Positions 43,680 to 52,910 of a stretch of DNA of 64,000 nucleotides are shown here, in pieces (the first letter of the stretch is position 1; each line of letters starts with the position of its first letter). Made by a program: the position numbers and the translations under genes. Source of the stretch: an uncultured Shimia sp. (lineage in GTDB: Bacteria > Pseudomonadota > Alphaproteobacteria > Rhodobacterales > Rhodobacteraceae); contig CALCOY010000064.1 in assembly GCA_937897325.1 (NCBI GenBank), forward strand, positions 21,624 to 85,623. The letters are read 5' to 3'. The notes below the pieces were generated by a model. The model searched no databases. It was not told the DNA's origin and was given only the letters and a program-made list of their open reading frames with translations.

Positions 43680-44614
43680 CAGCCCAGCGCCTCCAGACGT
43701 TTTTCAAGACGAGTAGTCAGCCGGGTCAGTTCATCGGCATCTGTCGACGTCAGCGCCGGTCCCGGTGCGCGCACCTTGGCGCTGGCAATCACGCCCCGGC
43801 GGCGCAGCACCTCCTTGCGGATGGCAAGGCCCAAGCCAAGCTGCTGTTCATAGCGCACAAGGGGCAGATAGGCGTCGAAAAGATCCTCTGCCCCGTCCAC
43901 GTCCCCCGCCTGATGGCGGGCAACGACCTGCACCAGCATCTCGGGGTAGGCAAAGCCTGTCATGGCGCCGTCGGCGCCGCGCTGCATTTCCTGCGGCAGG
44001 AAGAGGGCCGAATTCCCCGTGAGGATCGAAAGGCGCGGGATATCTTCGGTGCCCGTCTCCGCCCGAACGCGGGAAAGCTTGGTGAGGCCCGGCCAATCCT
44101 CGTGTTTCAGCATCACGATCTGCGGATGATCGACCGCTATTCCGATGATGCTTTCGACAGATATCTGTACGCCGGTCGTTTGCGGATAGTCCTGAAGGCA
44201 GATCGGCACGTCCGGCCCCAAAGTGGCGCAAACCTGGGCCATGTAGCCGCGCAGCTTGACCTCGGTTCCCAGACCCGGTTGCGGTGCGACCATGACGCCT
44301 GCCGCACCCAACTCCATCGAAGTTTGCGCGAGCCGGGCCATGCTGTCGAGACCGGCGGCAGAGACGCCGACGATCACAGGCACGCGCCCCGCAACCCGGT
44401 CGAGGACACAACGTGCAAACGTCACAGCCTCGTCGCCTATCATCTTGGGCGCCTCGCCCATTATGCCGAGTATGGTCATGCCGCTGACGCCGCAATCGAG
44501 GTAGAAGTCGACCATGCTGTCGGTGCTACCCAGATCCAACGCACCGCTGTCGTCAAAGGGCGTGGCGGCGATTATGAAGACTCCGCTGGAATGTCGGTTG
44601 ATGAGGTTGGTCAC
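43679..44614 (-). CDS. DapA/NAL-superfamily aldolase
   Basis: 311 residues of the dihydrodipicolinate synthase / N-acetylneuraminate lyase superfamily. Schiff-base lysine K170 (IVMLKHEDWPG) and tyrosine Y143 (ICLQDYPQT) are in place, and GIMGEAPKM replaces the usual GTTGE loop, so the substrate is not that of DapA. Catabolic members cleave or form 2-oxo-acid aldols. The GTG at 44614 has GGAGACC upstream. Within the operon it may act on the carbon skeleton after decarbamoylation or deamination (inference). Confidence 0.88.
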   Translation of the reverse strand: MTNLINRHSSGVFIIAATPFDDSGALDLGSTDSMVDFYLDCGVSGMTILGIMGEAPKMIGDEAVTFARCVLDRVAGRVPVIVGVSAAGLDSMARLAQTSMELGAAGVMVAPQPGLGTEVKLRGYMAQVCATLGPDVPICLQDYPQTTGVQISVESIIGIAVDHPQIVMLKHEDWPGLTKLSRVRAETGTEDIPRLSILTGNSALFLPQEMQRGADGAMTGFAYPEMLVQVVARHQAGDVDGAEDLFDAYLPLVRYEQQLGLGLAIRKEVLRRRGVIASAKVRAPGPALTSTDADELTRLTTRLEKRLEALG

Positions 44615-44627
44615 TTGCGGTCTCCGG

Positions 44628-45245
44628 TCATGTCGGGGCGGGCGGGATGGACTGGGGTGCGATCTCTTCCAGCCGTGCATAGCGGTCAGCAAAAAGCCGG
44701 GCGATGGGGTAGTCGCCGTTCCAATGCACATGCCAGTTTGCCAGATCCACCATGCCCTCGCGTGCCGCGAGGCCCACTGCCTCCCCGATGACGATCTCGC
44801 GCTCTGGGCTGAAGGTCAAGGCAACGGTACGGCGGCATTCGATAGCGACGGGCACATCGGCCAGCCTCGGCGGCGCGATATGAGCCGAAGGGGCCGTCGG
44901 CAAGCCAAGCGCCTCTGGCTCTCCAGCCGTGGGCGCATAATGAGCAGCAGTGCCGACCATGGCTACGGTCAAGTCAGGCGTGGCAATGTTGATTACGAAT
45001 TCTCCGCCCGCGCGGATGTTGCGCGTGGTGTCCTTTGGCGATCCATCCGCGTGATGTTCGAGGCCAAGGGCGACCAATGCCGGGTCCTTGCCGAAAAGAT
45101 TGAAGAAAGAGAACGGCGCTGCATTGACGATGCCCTCGTCACTGATCGTCGTTACCCAGGCGACGGGACGCGGGATCACCACCGCGGTCAACAGCTTGTA
45201 GCGGTCTTTGGGATCCAGTGCGCCCAGATCGACATTCAGGGTCAT
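44628..45245 (-). CDS. Flavin reductase-like protein
   Basis: 205 residues, FMN-binding split-barrel flavin reductase family: LLTAVVIPRPVAWVTTISDEGIVNAAPFSFFNLFGKDPALVALGL, then EFVINIA. Such proteins supply reduced flavin to two-component monooxygenases or act as flavoenzymes themselves. No partner monooxygenase is in the window. It overlaps the carbamoylase stop by four bases. Confidence 0.88.
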   Translation of the reverse strand: MTLNVDLGALDPKDRYKLLTAVVIPRPVAWVTTISDEGIVNAAPFSFFNLFGKDPALVALGLEHHADGSPKDTTRNIRAGGEFVINIATPDLTVAMVGTAAHYAPTAGEPEALGLPTAPSAHIAPPRLADVPVAIECRRTVALTFSPEREIVIGEAVGLAAREGMVDLANWHVHWNGDYPIARLFADRYARLEEIAPQSIPPAPT

Positions 45246-46171
45246 GTGTCGGGATACTCCACCCCGGTTTGGGCGGTGATGCGCCCGTAATGTTCGGTCC
45301 TGCGGTGGCGGGCAAAGTCGAAGATAGTGGACTTGCCGAAGGCGCAGAGGTCCATGTCACAGGGATGCATGATCAACTCATCCCCTTCGGTCTGCGCCCG
45401 GGCTACGACAAAGCCGTTGGGATCGACGATGATGCTGCCCGCCATCAGCGGATGGCCGTCCTCGTCCCCCGCCTTTGCGACACCCACCACCCATGAGGCA
45501 TTCTGATAGGCCCCGGCTGTCATCGACAGGTCGGAATGATAAAGCCGTTTCTCCAGCCCTTCGGCAGAGGCCTGACTGTTCACCGATGGCGTGTTGTAGC
45601 CCAGCATGATCAACTCTGCCCCCTGCAAGCCCATCACGCGGTAAACCTCGGGCCAGCGGCGGTCATTGCAAATACACATACCCATCCAGGCATCCAGATT
45701 GCGCCAGACCGGAAAGCCCAGATCACCCGGTTCGAAATACCGTTTCTCCAGGTGTTGGAACGCACGGTCAGAGTCGTATTCGGAGTGGCCCGGCAGATGG
45801 ACCTTGCGATATTTGCCAACGATCTCACCGGCCTTGTCCGTCAAAATAGAAGTGTTGAAATGATGCCCATCCGGCGTGCGTTCTGCATAGCCGAAGCTGA
45901 TCGCGATCCCGTAGTCGCGCGCGCTGTCAAAGAGCGGTTGCGTGGCAGCGTTGGGCATTTCGGTTTCGAACCACTCCTCAACCTCTGCCTGGTCCTCCAT
46001 GTACCAGCGCGGGAAAAACGTGGTGAGCGCCAGTTCGGGAAAGACCACCAGATCACACCCGGCAGCCTGCGCCTGATCCAGCAGGGCAAGCATGCGGGCA
46101 ACGACCTCCGCGCGCGTGTCGTTGCGCTGAATGGGACCCATCTGCGCGCCTCCGATGACGATTTCCCGCAT
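45242..46171 (-). CDS. N-carbamoyl-D-amino-acid hydrolase
   Basis: 309 residues of the nitrilase superfamily with the E-K-C triad at E46 (VVFPELALT), K123 (KYRKVHLPG) and C168 (CICNDRRWPE). The specific segments TTFFPRWY, HLPGHSEYDSDRAFQHLEKRYFEPGDLGFPV and HRRTEHYG are those of Agrobacterium-type D-carbamoylases, closer than to plant-type carbamoylputrescine hydrolases. It removes CO2 and ammonia from N-carbamoyl-D-amino acids made by the hydantoinase encoded downstream. Confidence 0.92.
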   Translation of the reverse strand: MREIVIGGAQMGPIQRNDTRAEVVARMLALLDQAQAAGCDLVVFPELALTTFFPRWYMEDQAEVEEWFETEMPNAATQPLFDSARDYGIAISFGYAERTPDGHHFNTSILTDKAGEIVGKYRKVHLPGHSEYDSDRAFQHLEKRYFEPGDLGFPVWRNLDAWMGMCICNDRRWPEVYRVMGLQGAELIMLGYNTPSVNSQASAEGLEKRLYHSDLSMTAGAYQNASWVVGVAKAGDEDGHPLMAGSIIVDPNGFVVARAQTEGDELIMHPCDMDLCAFGKSTIFDFARHRRTEHYGRITAQTGVEYPDT

Positions 46172-46188
46172 GATGTTCCTTTCTTGTC

Positions 46189-46854
46189 TCAGCTTGCGAT
46201 GCGCCGTTCGAACCGGCTGATCAGTCGGACCACAGGCCAGAGCATCACAAGGTAAATCACCGCAGCCAGCACCAGCGGTGACGCGTTGTAGGTAAGCGAG
46301 CGCACAAGACCCGCGGCATGCAGCATCTCGCCCAAAGACACGACAGAAGCGAGGGAGGTGAGCTTGATCACCTCGACCACGTTGGACATAAGATCCGGCA
46401 GCACGTTGCGCGTGGCCTGCGGCAGAACGACGTGGATCAGGGCCTGGGTTTGGGTGAGACCAGTTGAGCGGGCGGCTTCGGTCTGTCCCTTATGGACCGA
46501 AAGCAGACCTGCCCGAAAAATCTCGGCGAAATAGGCGGAGTTGTTCAAGAAAAACCCGATGGCAACGGCGGCAAAGGGCGACAGGCTAAGCCCAGCAAAG
46601 GGCAGCCCGGCATAAATAAAGATCAGAAGGACCAAAGGCGGAACCGCGCGGAAGAGGTCGACAAAGGCAATAGCCGACCAGCGCAGGGCGCGATTTTGTG
46701 AGACGGAGGCAAGAGCGGCGAGAAGGCCGCCGACCAGGCCCAGAGGGATCACCACCACACAGATCAGCAGCGTGATGCCGAATCCTTGCAAAACCAAAGG
46801 CAGGGCTTTTACCATGATCTCGATATTGAAGAATTGGGTGACGATCGCCTCCAT
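46189..46854 (-). CDS. Polar amino acid ABC permease (second subunit)
   Basis: 221 residues with five hydrophobic helices and the HisM/GlnP-type signature in FRAGLLSVHKGQTEAARSTGLTQTQALIHVVLPQA. Start ATG 46854 is one base after the preceding permease stop. It forms a heterodimer with the permease at 46856-47530. Confidence 0.9.
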   Translation of the reverse strand: MEAIVTQFFNIEIMVKALPLVLQGFGITLLICVVVIPLGLVGGLLAALASVSQNRALRWSAIAFVDLFRAVPPLVLLIFIYAGLPFAGLSLSPFAAVAIGFFLNNSAYFAEIFRAGLLSVHKGQTEAARSTGLTQTQALIHVVLPQATRNVLPDLMSNVVEVIKLTSLASVVSLGEMLHAAGLVRSLTYNASPLVLAAVIYLVMLWPVVRLISRFERRIAS

Positions 46855-46855
46855 C

Positions 46856-47530
46856 TCACACCCCCGGCGCGGCAAAGCGCGTCTCCAGCCAGCGAGAGAA
46901 TATCACCAGAGGCAGGAACAGGAAGACATAGGCAATGGCTGCCAGCATCAGGGGGGACGCATTGGCAGAGAAGCTTTGCGCCGTGGTGGCCTGACCAAGG
47001 ATGTCGGGCACGCCGATCACCATGCCAAGGGCGGTCATTTTAGTGATGGCGATGGCCCGGTTCGTGAGGGGGGGGATGACTATGCGCACTGCCTGCGGAA
47101 GCACGACCCAGATGAGTGTCTGGGTAAAACCAAGGCCGGTAGAGCGGGACGCCTCCCACTGGCCCTTCGGCACGGCAGTGATCCCGGCCCAGACGATCTC
47201 CTCGGCGAAAGCAGCGAGGACAAGGGTGAGGATCAGGTAGAGGACTGTGAAGCTGGAGAGGAGAATGCCAATGTTCGGCAGGCCGAAGAAAACCAGCAGG
47301 ATCAGAACGAGCGGCGGCAGCGCACGAAAGATGTCAGCGTAGATGACGATCAGGACAGAGAGAAGCCGAATGCGATAAGCCCGCAGGCAGGCCAAGGCCG
47401 AACCGCCGGCAATCCCACTGATCACGATCAGTACCGACAGAAGTACGGTGACCCAGACGCCTTGCAGAATCGACGGCGCATAGCGGGCGAGCACCGCACC
47501 GTTGAAGAAGGTGTCGAGAAATGCCTCCAC
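46856..47530 (-). CDS. Polar amino acid ABC permease (first subunit)
   Basis: 224 residues from GTG at 47530, one base after the ATPase stop. The EAA-type loop reads WAGITAVPKGQWEASRSTGLGFTQTLIWVVLPQA. Five hydrophobic helices. Partner of the following permease. Confidence 0.9.
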   Translation of the reverse strand: MEAFLDTFFNGAVLARYAPSILQGVWVTVLLSVLIVISGIAGGSALACLRAYRIRLLSVLIVIYADIFRALPPLVLILLVFFGLPNIGILLSSFTVLYLILTLVLAAFAEEIVWAGITAVPKGQWEASRSTGLGFTQTLIWVVLPQAVRIVIPPLTNRAIAITKMTALGMVIGVPDILGQATTAQSFSANASPLMLAAIAYVFLFLPLVIFSRWLETRFAAPGV

Positions 47531-47531
47531 C

Positions 47532-48299
47532 TCAGCCCCGCCCGGAAAAACGCGCCAGGAAGGTCTCTGTGCGCTCGTGTTGCGGGGCTTCGAAGATCTG
47601 TTCAGGCGACCCCTCCTCCACGATCCGACCGGCATCCATGAAGATCACCCGGTCGGCGGCGTCGCGGGCGAATTTCATCTCGTGGCTTACAACCAGCATC
47701 GTCATGCCCTGCGCCTTCATGTCCTGCATCACTGCCAGCACATCGCCCACCAGTTCCGGATCCAGCGCCGAGGTGGGTTCATCGAAGAGCATCACCGATG
47801 GCTCCAAAGCCAGCGCACGGGCAATGGCAACGCGCTGCTGCTGACCCCCGGATAGTTGCGCTGGATAGCTGCCCGCCTTGGCCTTTAGGCCCACACGGTC
47901 GAGCGCGGCCAGCCCCAGCGCCTCAGCCTTGGCACGTGGCAAACGACGAACCTTGCGCAGGGCCAGCGTGACATTGCTGAGGGCCGAAAGATGCGGGTAG
48001 AGGTTAAAGGCCTGAAAGACCATGCCCATACGCAGGCGGAGCCGGTTCAGGTCTACTTTCGGACCGGTGACGGGATCACCTTCCAGTGTGATCTCTCCTG
48101 CATCGGGTTCCTCCAGGCGGTTGCAGCAGCGCAGCATGGTGGATTTGCCAGAGCCGGAAGGGCCAAGGACGAAGACCAACTCACTGCGTGCAATGGTCAA
48201 GTCGATGCCCTTAAGCACCTCCTCGGCCCCGAAGGATTTGCGCAGGCCACGCACCGTCAAAGTGGGTGGTGCCACGGCCCCCTGCGCGGCCTGCGTCAT
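47532..48299 (-). CDS. Polar amino acid ABC ATPase
   Basis: 255 residues. Walker [16 protein letters not shown]-loop [15 protein letters not shown], signature [15 protein letters not shown], Walker [15 protein letters not shown] and switch VVSHEMKFA, the GlnQ/HisP type. The ATG at 48299 is one base after the binding-protein stop; a start at 48326 would overlap it. Confidence 0.92.
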   Translation of the reverse strand: MTQAAQGAVAPPTLTVRGLRKSFGAEEVLKGIDLTIARSELVFVLGPSGSGKSTMLRCCNRLEEPDAGEITLEGDPVTGPKVDLNRLRLRMGMVFQAFNLYPHLSALSNVTLALRKVRRLPRAKAEALGLAALDRVGLKAKAGSYPAQLSGGQQQRVAIARALALEPSVMLFDEPTSALDPELVGDVLAVMQDMKAQGMTMLVVSHEMKFARDAADRVIFMDAGRIVEEGSPEQIFEAPQHERTETFLARFSGRG

Positions 48300-48300
48300 C

Positions 48301-49146
48301 TCAGTTGCAGGCTGGTGTATGACCATTGTCCGAATACCCGTTGAAGCCCGGTTGTCCGAAGCCCGCAACAGGCGTGACAGCGGCGGAACCTTCGGCGGGT
48401 GCGGTGCCGAACCACTTCTCGCTGAGCGCGGCAATGGTGCCGTCGATCTTCATACATTCGATGATCGCCTCGACCTCGGCGCGCAGGTCCTCGTCACCCT
48501 TGCGGAAGGGCATGCCCCAGACCAGGCCAGTGGAGTGCAGATAGCTGAGCTTGATCGCCGGATTCTGCTTGGCCGCCCAGGCCGACACGGTGTTGCCCGC
48601 GACATTGGCAAAGGCCCGGCCCGAGACCACAGCCTGCACCGCGTCACTGTTGGTGCCGTAGCTTTCGACGGTCCAGCCGATCTCCTCTGCCAGCCCGCGC
48701 GCCCAATTGTCATAGACTGAGCCCTTGTTGACGGCGATCACCTGCCCTTCAAGGTCATCCAGATCGGTGATGTCGGCGGCATCGGCAGCGATGACAAACT
48801 GGAAGTCTGTATTCAGATAGCCTTCGGAGAACAACAGGTTTTCCGCGCGCTCCTTGGTGATGGTGACGGGAGCGACCACAAAGTCATACGTTCCCGCTGC
48901 AAGCGCCGGAAGGATGCCGGAAAACTGGGTCGCAACAATGTTCATCTCCGCCCCCATCCGGGTGCCAATCTCGTTAGCGAGATCCACGTTGAACCCTTCG
49001 ACGCCGCCGCTGAGGCTGGGCATGGCATGCGGGGCGAAGGTGCCGTCGAGCGCAACGTTAAAAGTCTTGGTCTCGGCCAGCGCCGGTGCAGATAGGATCA
49101 GGGCGACAGCCAAAGCGCCCCAGTTCAATAATGGTGTCATACTCAC
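48301..49146 (-). CDS. Periplasmic amino-acid-type binding protein
   Basis: 281 residues. Signal peptide to about residue 24 ([14 protein letters not shown]), then the family-3 solute-binding fold ([56 protein letters not shown]). A carbamoyl amino acid, amino acid or hydantoin may be the ligand (inference from context). First gene of the second operon, 76 bases after the shared element. Confidence 0.9.
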   Translation of the reverse strand: MSMTPLLNWGALAVALILSAPALAETKTFNVALDGTFAPHAMPSLSGGVEGFNVDLANEIGTRMGAEMNIVATQFSGILPALAAGTYDFVVAPVTITKERAENLLFSEGYLNTDFQFVIAADAADITDLDDLEGQVIAVNKGSVYDNWARGLAEEIGWTVESYGTNSDAVQAVVSGRAFANVAGNTVSAWAAKQNPAIKLSYLHSTGLVWGMPFRKGDEDLRAEVEAIIECMKIDGTIAALSEKWFGTAPAEGSAAVTPVAGFGQPGFNGYSDNGHTPACN

Positions 49147-49221
49147 CTCCTGACATCTTCCCTCCCTAAGTCAGGCTAGACGGGACCAGACGAACGACAT
49201 AGGAAAATTGATAAATATTCG

Positions 49222-49247
49222 ATTTAATTTCGGATGACATCATAGCT
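49222..49247 (-). promoter_or_regulatory. Shared 26-base element, copy B
   Basis: On the plus strand ATTTAATTTCGGAT followed by GACATCATAGCT. It matches the element at 59692-59717 in 22 of 26 positions, in the same orientation relative to the genes, and holds a GAT-N3-ATC dyad. It lies in the only larger gap inside the cluster (124 bases), so it probably marks an operon start and regulator site. Confidence 0.6.
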
Positions 49248-49270
49248 TTTGCCTATGCTTTGCCTACGGA

Positions 49271-50830
49271 TCACATCACCGCTTCGATCAGAAACGGGCC
49301 GGGTTCTTGCGTGGCCGCGCCGAGCGCTTTGAAAAGGTCATGCACGTCGTCCACCCGAACGCCAGGGACGCCCATGCCCTTGGCAAGTGAGACGAAATCG
49401 AGCGTGGGGCGATCGAGATCCATCATATCGAGCGCGGAGCGACCGGGATTGGCGCCCACGTTGAAGAGCTCATGTTTGAGGATCTGATAGGTCCGGTTGG
49501 CAAAGATGACGGTGGTGACGTTCAGGCTTTCCCGCGCTTGGGTCCAGAGGGCCTGGATCGTATACATGGCAGAACCGTCAGCCTGCAGCGTGACGACCGG
49601 ACGGTTCGGAGCGGCAAAGGCCGCACCAACCGCGAGAGGCGGGCCAATGCCGATGGCGCCACCAGTGATTGAAAGCCAGGAATGAGGCCTGCAACCAGCC
49701 GTCGCGTCATAGACTGCACGGCCTGACGTGATGCTTTCATCGACAACGATGGCATTGTCCGGAAGCGCTGCGGCAATAGCGATGGCGAGGCTGTCAGGGG
49801 TAATGGCACCACTTGCGGGAGGTACGGCCACAGGCGCGTCTACCGGCGTTACGGCCTGCGCACCGAGGCGGTCGGCCAGGGCAGCGATGGTGGCAGCCCC
49901 GTCTCCGTCGGGACCGCATAGGGTGAGCACCTCATATGGCTGTGGCAGCAATAGGCTGGGGCGGTCGGGATAGGCGAAGAACGCGACCGGCGGCACGGTT
50001 TCGATCAGGATAGCCTTGGCATATGTCTTGAGCTGGTCGAGGGCGAGGTCGATGGCATAGGGAATGCGCCGAATAGAAGGGAGGCTGCGGCCCCGCTCGA
50101 TCCGGCGGTTGGAGGTGGGGGCCAGCAGGTCGGCGCCTGTGCGGGCCGCAACACCTTGCAACAGCGCAAGCGCATCGGCGTCCTCAAGAACCGAGCCACC
50201 GACAATGAAAACTGTCGGATCGTCACTCTTCAAAGCGCGGACCGCATCCCTCAACGCCACCTCGTCCGGGGCAGCGCTGACAGACGGCGGAGGAGGTGGG
50301 GCGAGCACGCCCCCTGCATCCCAGCCCACGTCGGCTGGCGCGATGAGCGTGGCAATCGCACCGGGTTTAGCTGTCGCGGCAGCAAAGGCGTCCATCGCAT
50401 CAGCGGCGAACTGGCCAGGCGTCATAGCGGTGCGCACCCAGTCACTGAAAGGCCGCGCGGCGCCTTCGACATCAGCCGTGAGCGGGGCATCATATTGGCG
50501 GTGGCGCAAGGCATGATCACCCACGAGATTTATCATGGGCGTGCGTGCCTTGCGGGCATTGTGCATGTTTGCCGCCGCATTCGACAGGCCGGGCGCAAGG
50601 TGCAACAGCGTCACCGAAGGCTTGCCCGTTATCCGCGCATAGCCATCTGCGGCCCCTGTCACCACCCCTTCGAAAAGTCCCAGCACGCAGCGGAGACAGC
50701 CGGTGCGATCGAGCGCATCGACAAACTGCATTTCAGATGTACCGGGATTGGCAAAACAGATGTCCACACCAGCGCCGTGCAGGCTGCGCACCACGCTTTC
50801 GGCGCCGTTCATAGGAGGATGGTCTTTCAT
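49271..50830 (-). CDS. Thiamine-diphosphate enzyme (acetolactate-synthase-like / 2-oxo-acid decarboxylase)
   Basis: 519 residues with all three ThDP-enzyme domains. The catalytic glutamate is E54 (VLGLFEGVVTGAADGYAR). The middle FAD/ADP-like domain is around DPTVFIVGGSVLED. The ThDP/Mg motif appears as ADGSAMYTIQALWTQA with NRTY as the N of the GDG-N27-NN pattern. The family includes acetolactate synthases and benzoylformate or indolepyruvate decarboxylases; the neighbours suggest decarboxylation of a 2-oxo acid from an amino acid. Its start overlaps the ABC ATPase gene by four bases. Confidence 0.87.
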   Translation of the reverse strand: MKDHPPMNGAESVVRSLHGAGVDICFANPGTSEMQFVDALDRTGCLRCVLGLFEGVVTGAADGYARITGKPSVTLLHLAPGLSNAAANMHNARKARTPMINLVGDHALRHRQYDAPLTADVEGAARPFSDWVRTAMTPGQFAADAMDAFAAATAKPGAIATLIAPADVGWDAGGVLAPPPPPSVSAAPDEVALRDAVRALKSDDPTVFIVGGSVLEDADALALLQGVAARTGADLLAPTSNRRIERGRSLPSIRRIPYAIDLALDQLKTYAKAILIETVPPVAFFAYPDRPSLLLPQPYEVLTLCGPDGDGAATIAALADRLGAQAVTPVDAPVAVPPASGAITPDSLAIAIAAALPDNAIVVDESITSGRAVYDATAGCRPHSWLSITGGAIGIGPPLAVGAAFAAPNRPVVTLQADGSAMYTIQALWTQARESLNVTTVIFANRTYQILKHELFNVGANPGRSALDMMDLDRPTLDFVSLAKGMGVPGVRVDDVHDLFKALGAATQEPGPFLIEAVM

Positions 50831-51897
50831 ATCGCATTCTGCCTTTTGAGGGCCTCGCCCTGCAGCACGTCGAGGCGGCGTTGCAAGCGTGGCGCTGTAG
50901 CCGATGGTTGAGGTGTGGCTGTCTCGGGGACGACCTCTTCAGCAAAGTGGCAGGCCACGCGCGTTGCGCCAAGCGTACGCAATTCGGGACGCTCGTCGCA
51001 GCAAACCTGCTGCGCCATCGGGCAGCGGGGATGAAAGGCACAGCCAGGCGGTGGTACCAGCGCACTGGGGGCATCGCCCTGAACCGGCTTACTCCTGTCA
51101 CGATTGGTAGGATCGGGGCGCGGGGCAGCAGCGATCAGGCTCAGTGTGTAGGGATGGCGCGGGGCGGCAAAGAGCGCCTCTGCGGTCGCTTCTTCAACAA
51201 TCCGGCCCAGATAGATCACCGCGACCCGCGCCGCGATATGGCGGACGACGGCCAGGTCGTGGCTGATGAAGATATAGCCAATGCCGAATTGCGCCTGCAG
51301 ATCCTGCAACAAATTCACGATTTGCGCCTGCACGCTGACATCAAGGGCCGAGACAGGCTCGTCACATACGATCAGGCGGGGACGCGTGGCGAGCGCCCGA
51401 GCGATACCCACACGTTGACGCTGGCCCCCGGAGAATTCATGCGGATAACGCTGGGCGTGAAAGCTCGACAAACCACAGGTGCGCAGAAGCTCGGTCACTT
51501 TGTCGTCGACATTGTCGGGCGTGGCGAGACCGTGCAGAAGGAGGGGTTCGGCCAACGTCTCGGCCACGGTCATCCGCGGGTTGAGAGACCCGAACGGGTC
51601 CTGAAAGATGATCTGCAGCTTGCGCCGAATGTGGCGCATGGCGTCAGTAGACAGGTTGAGGATCTGCTCTCCGTCCAGCCGCACGGAGCCATCGGTCGCC
51701 TCCACCAGACGCAGGACAGTGCGCCCGATGGTGGACTTGCCGCATCCGGATTCGCCGACAATGGCAAGGGTTTCGCCCTCGTTCACATCAAAGCTGACAT
51801 CGTTGACGGCCTGCACCTGTCCAACCACCCGGCGCAGCAGACCCCGGCGAACCGGAAAGTGCTTGGTCAAGCCGCGGACTTCCAGCATTGCACTCAT
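50827..51897 (-). CDS. Dpp/Opp-type ABC ATPase (F subunit)
   Basis: 356 residues. VGESGCGKST, FQDPFGSLNPRMTV, FSGGQRQRVGIARAL, LIVCDEPVSALDVS and the C-terminal cysteine-rich oligopeptide-family tail GCAFHPRCPMAQQVCCDERPE, which can hold an iron-sulfur cluster. Overlaps the D subunit by four bases. Confidence 0.92.
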   Translation of the reverse strand: MSAMLEVRGLTKHFPVRRGLLRRVVGQVQAVNDVSFDVNEGETLAIVGESGCGKSTIGRTVLRLVEATDGSVRLDGEQILNLSTDAMRHIRRKLQIIFQDPFGSLNPRMTVAETLAEPLLLHGLATPDNVDDKVTELLRTCGLSSFHAQRYPHEFSGGQRQRVGIARALATRPRLIVCDEPVSALDVSVQAQIVNLLQDLQAQFGIGYIFISHDLAVVRHIAARVAVIYLGRIVEEATAEALFAAPRHPYTLSLIAAAPRPDPTNRDRSKPVQGDAPSALVPPPGCAFHPRCPMAQQVCCDERPELRTLGATRVACHFAEEVVPETATPQPSATAPRLQRRLDVLQGEALKRQNAI

Positions 51898-52910
51898 ATC
51901 GTGGCCTCCTCGATGGGCGCGTGCCAGCAGGCGACGGCGTGGTCAGGGCCGTTCTCACGCAGCGGAGGCACGGCACTACGGCAGCGGTCGTCTGCGAGCG
52001 GACAGCGGGACGCAAAGCGACACCCGACCAGCGTGACCCAGGGCGGCGGGACAGACCCCGCGATGGTTGAAAGTCGGTCTACAGTGGCGTCGATCCGGGG
52101 CACGGCGGCCATGAGGCCGATCGTGTAAGGGTGCTGCGGGTCGGCGAACAGCGCGTTGGTCGGGGCCCGTTCGACCACACCGCCGGCGTACATGACAACC
52201 ACATCGTCGCAGGTCTGGGCCACGACGCCCAGATCGTGGGTAACCAGCAGGACGGCGGCGCCGGTGCGTTCGCGCAGATCGGTCATGAGGTCGAGGATCT
52301 GAGCCTGAATCGTGACGTCGAGCGCCGTTGTCGGCTCATCCGCGATCAGCAGGTCGGGGTCGTTTGCAAGTGCCAGCGCGATCATCACCCGCTGACGCTG
52401 CCCGCCGCTAAGTTGATGGGGATAATCATGCGCCCGCTCACGTGGGGACGGCAGACCCACGAGGTCGAGCAATTCAACCGCTCGGTCCATGGCCGCCTTG
52501 GAAGACAACCCGGAATGCACCAACAGGCTTTCGACGATCTGCTCGCCACATGTATAGACCGGGTTGAGCGAGGTCATCGGCTCCTGAAAGATCATACCGA
52601 TCCGCCCGCCACGCAGGGCGCGCATTTCGCGCTCCGGCAGGCTGAGAAGGTCACGCCCTTCAAGCAGGATACGCCCGCCCGCGTAATGCCCCGGAGGCTG
52701 CGGCAGCAGCCGCATGATCGAGAGCGAGGTGACGCTTTTGCCGCAACCGGATTCGCCCACAAGACCCAGCGTGCGACCCCGCTTAAGGTTCAGGCTGACC
52801 CCCTGCAAGGCGCGCTGGACGGTGCCACTGACATGGAAGTCGACGGCGAGGTCTTCGACCTTCAGCAGCGGTTCGGTCGTTGCCTCGATATCCACCTCCC
52901 CCATCTTCAT
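51894..52910 (-). CDS. Dpp/Opp-type ABC ATPase (D subunit)
   Basis: 338 residues. VGESGCGKSVTSLSIMRLLP, IFQEPMTSLNPVYT, LSGGQRQRVMIALAL, LLIADEPTTALDVT and the tail CRFASRCPLADDRC. Works with the F subunit and the B/C permeases of the same run. Confidence 0.92.
   Translation of the reverse strand: MKMGEVDIEATTEPLLKVEDLAVDFHVSGTVQRALQGVSLNLKRGRTLGLVGESGCGKSVTSLSIMRLLPQPPGHYAGGRILLEGRDLLSLPEREMRALRGGRIGMIFQEPMTSLNPVYTCGEQIVESLLVHSGLSSKAAMDRAVELLDLVGLPSPRERAHDYPHQLSGGQRQRVMIALALANDPDLLIADEPTTALDVTIQAQILDLMTDLRERTGAAVLLVTHDLGVVAQTCDDVVVMYAGGVVERAPTNALFADPQHPYTIGLMAAVPRIDATVDRLSTIAGSVPPPWVTLVGCRFASRCPLADDRCRSAVPPLRENGPDHAVACWHAPIEEATI

Noticed and set aside
43679..44614. Housekeeping dapA for lysine synthesis
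   Set aside because: The substrate loop differs from DapA and the gene is coupled within a catabolic operon, so a catabolic aldolase is more likely.
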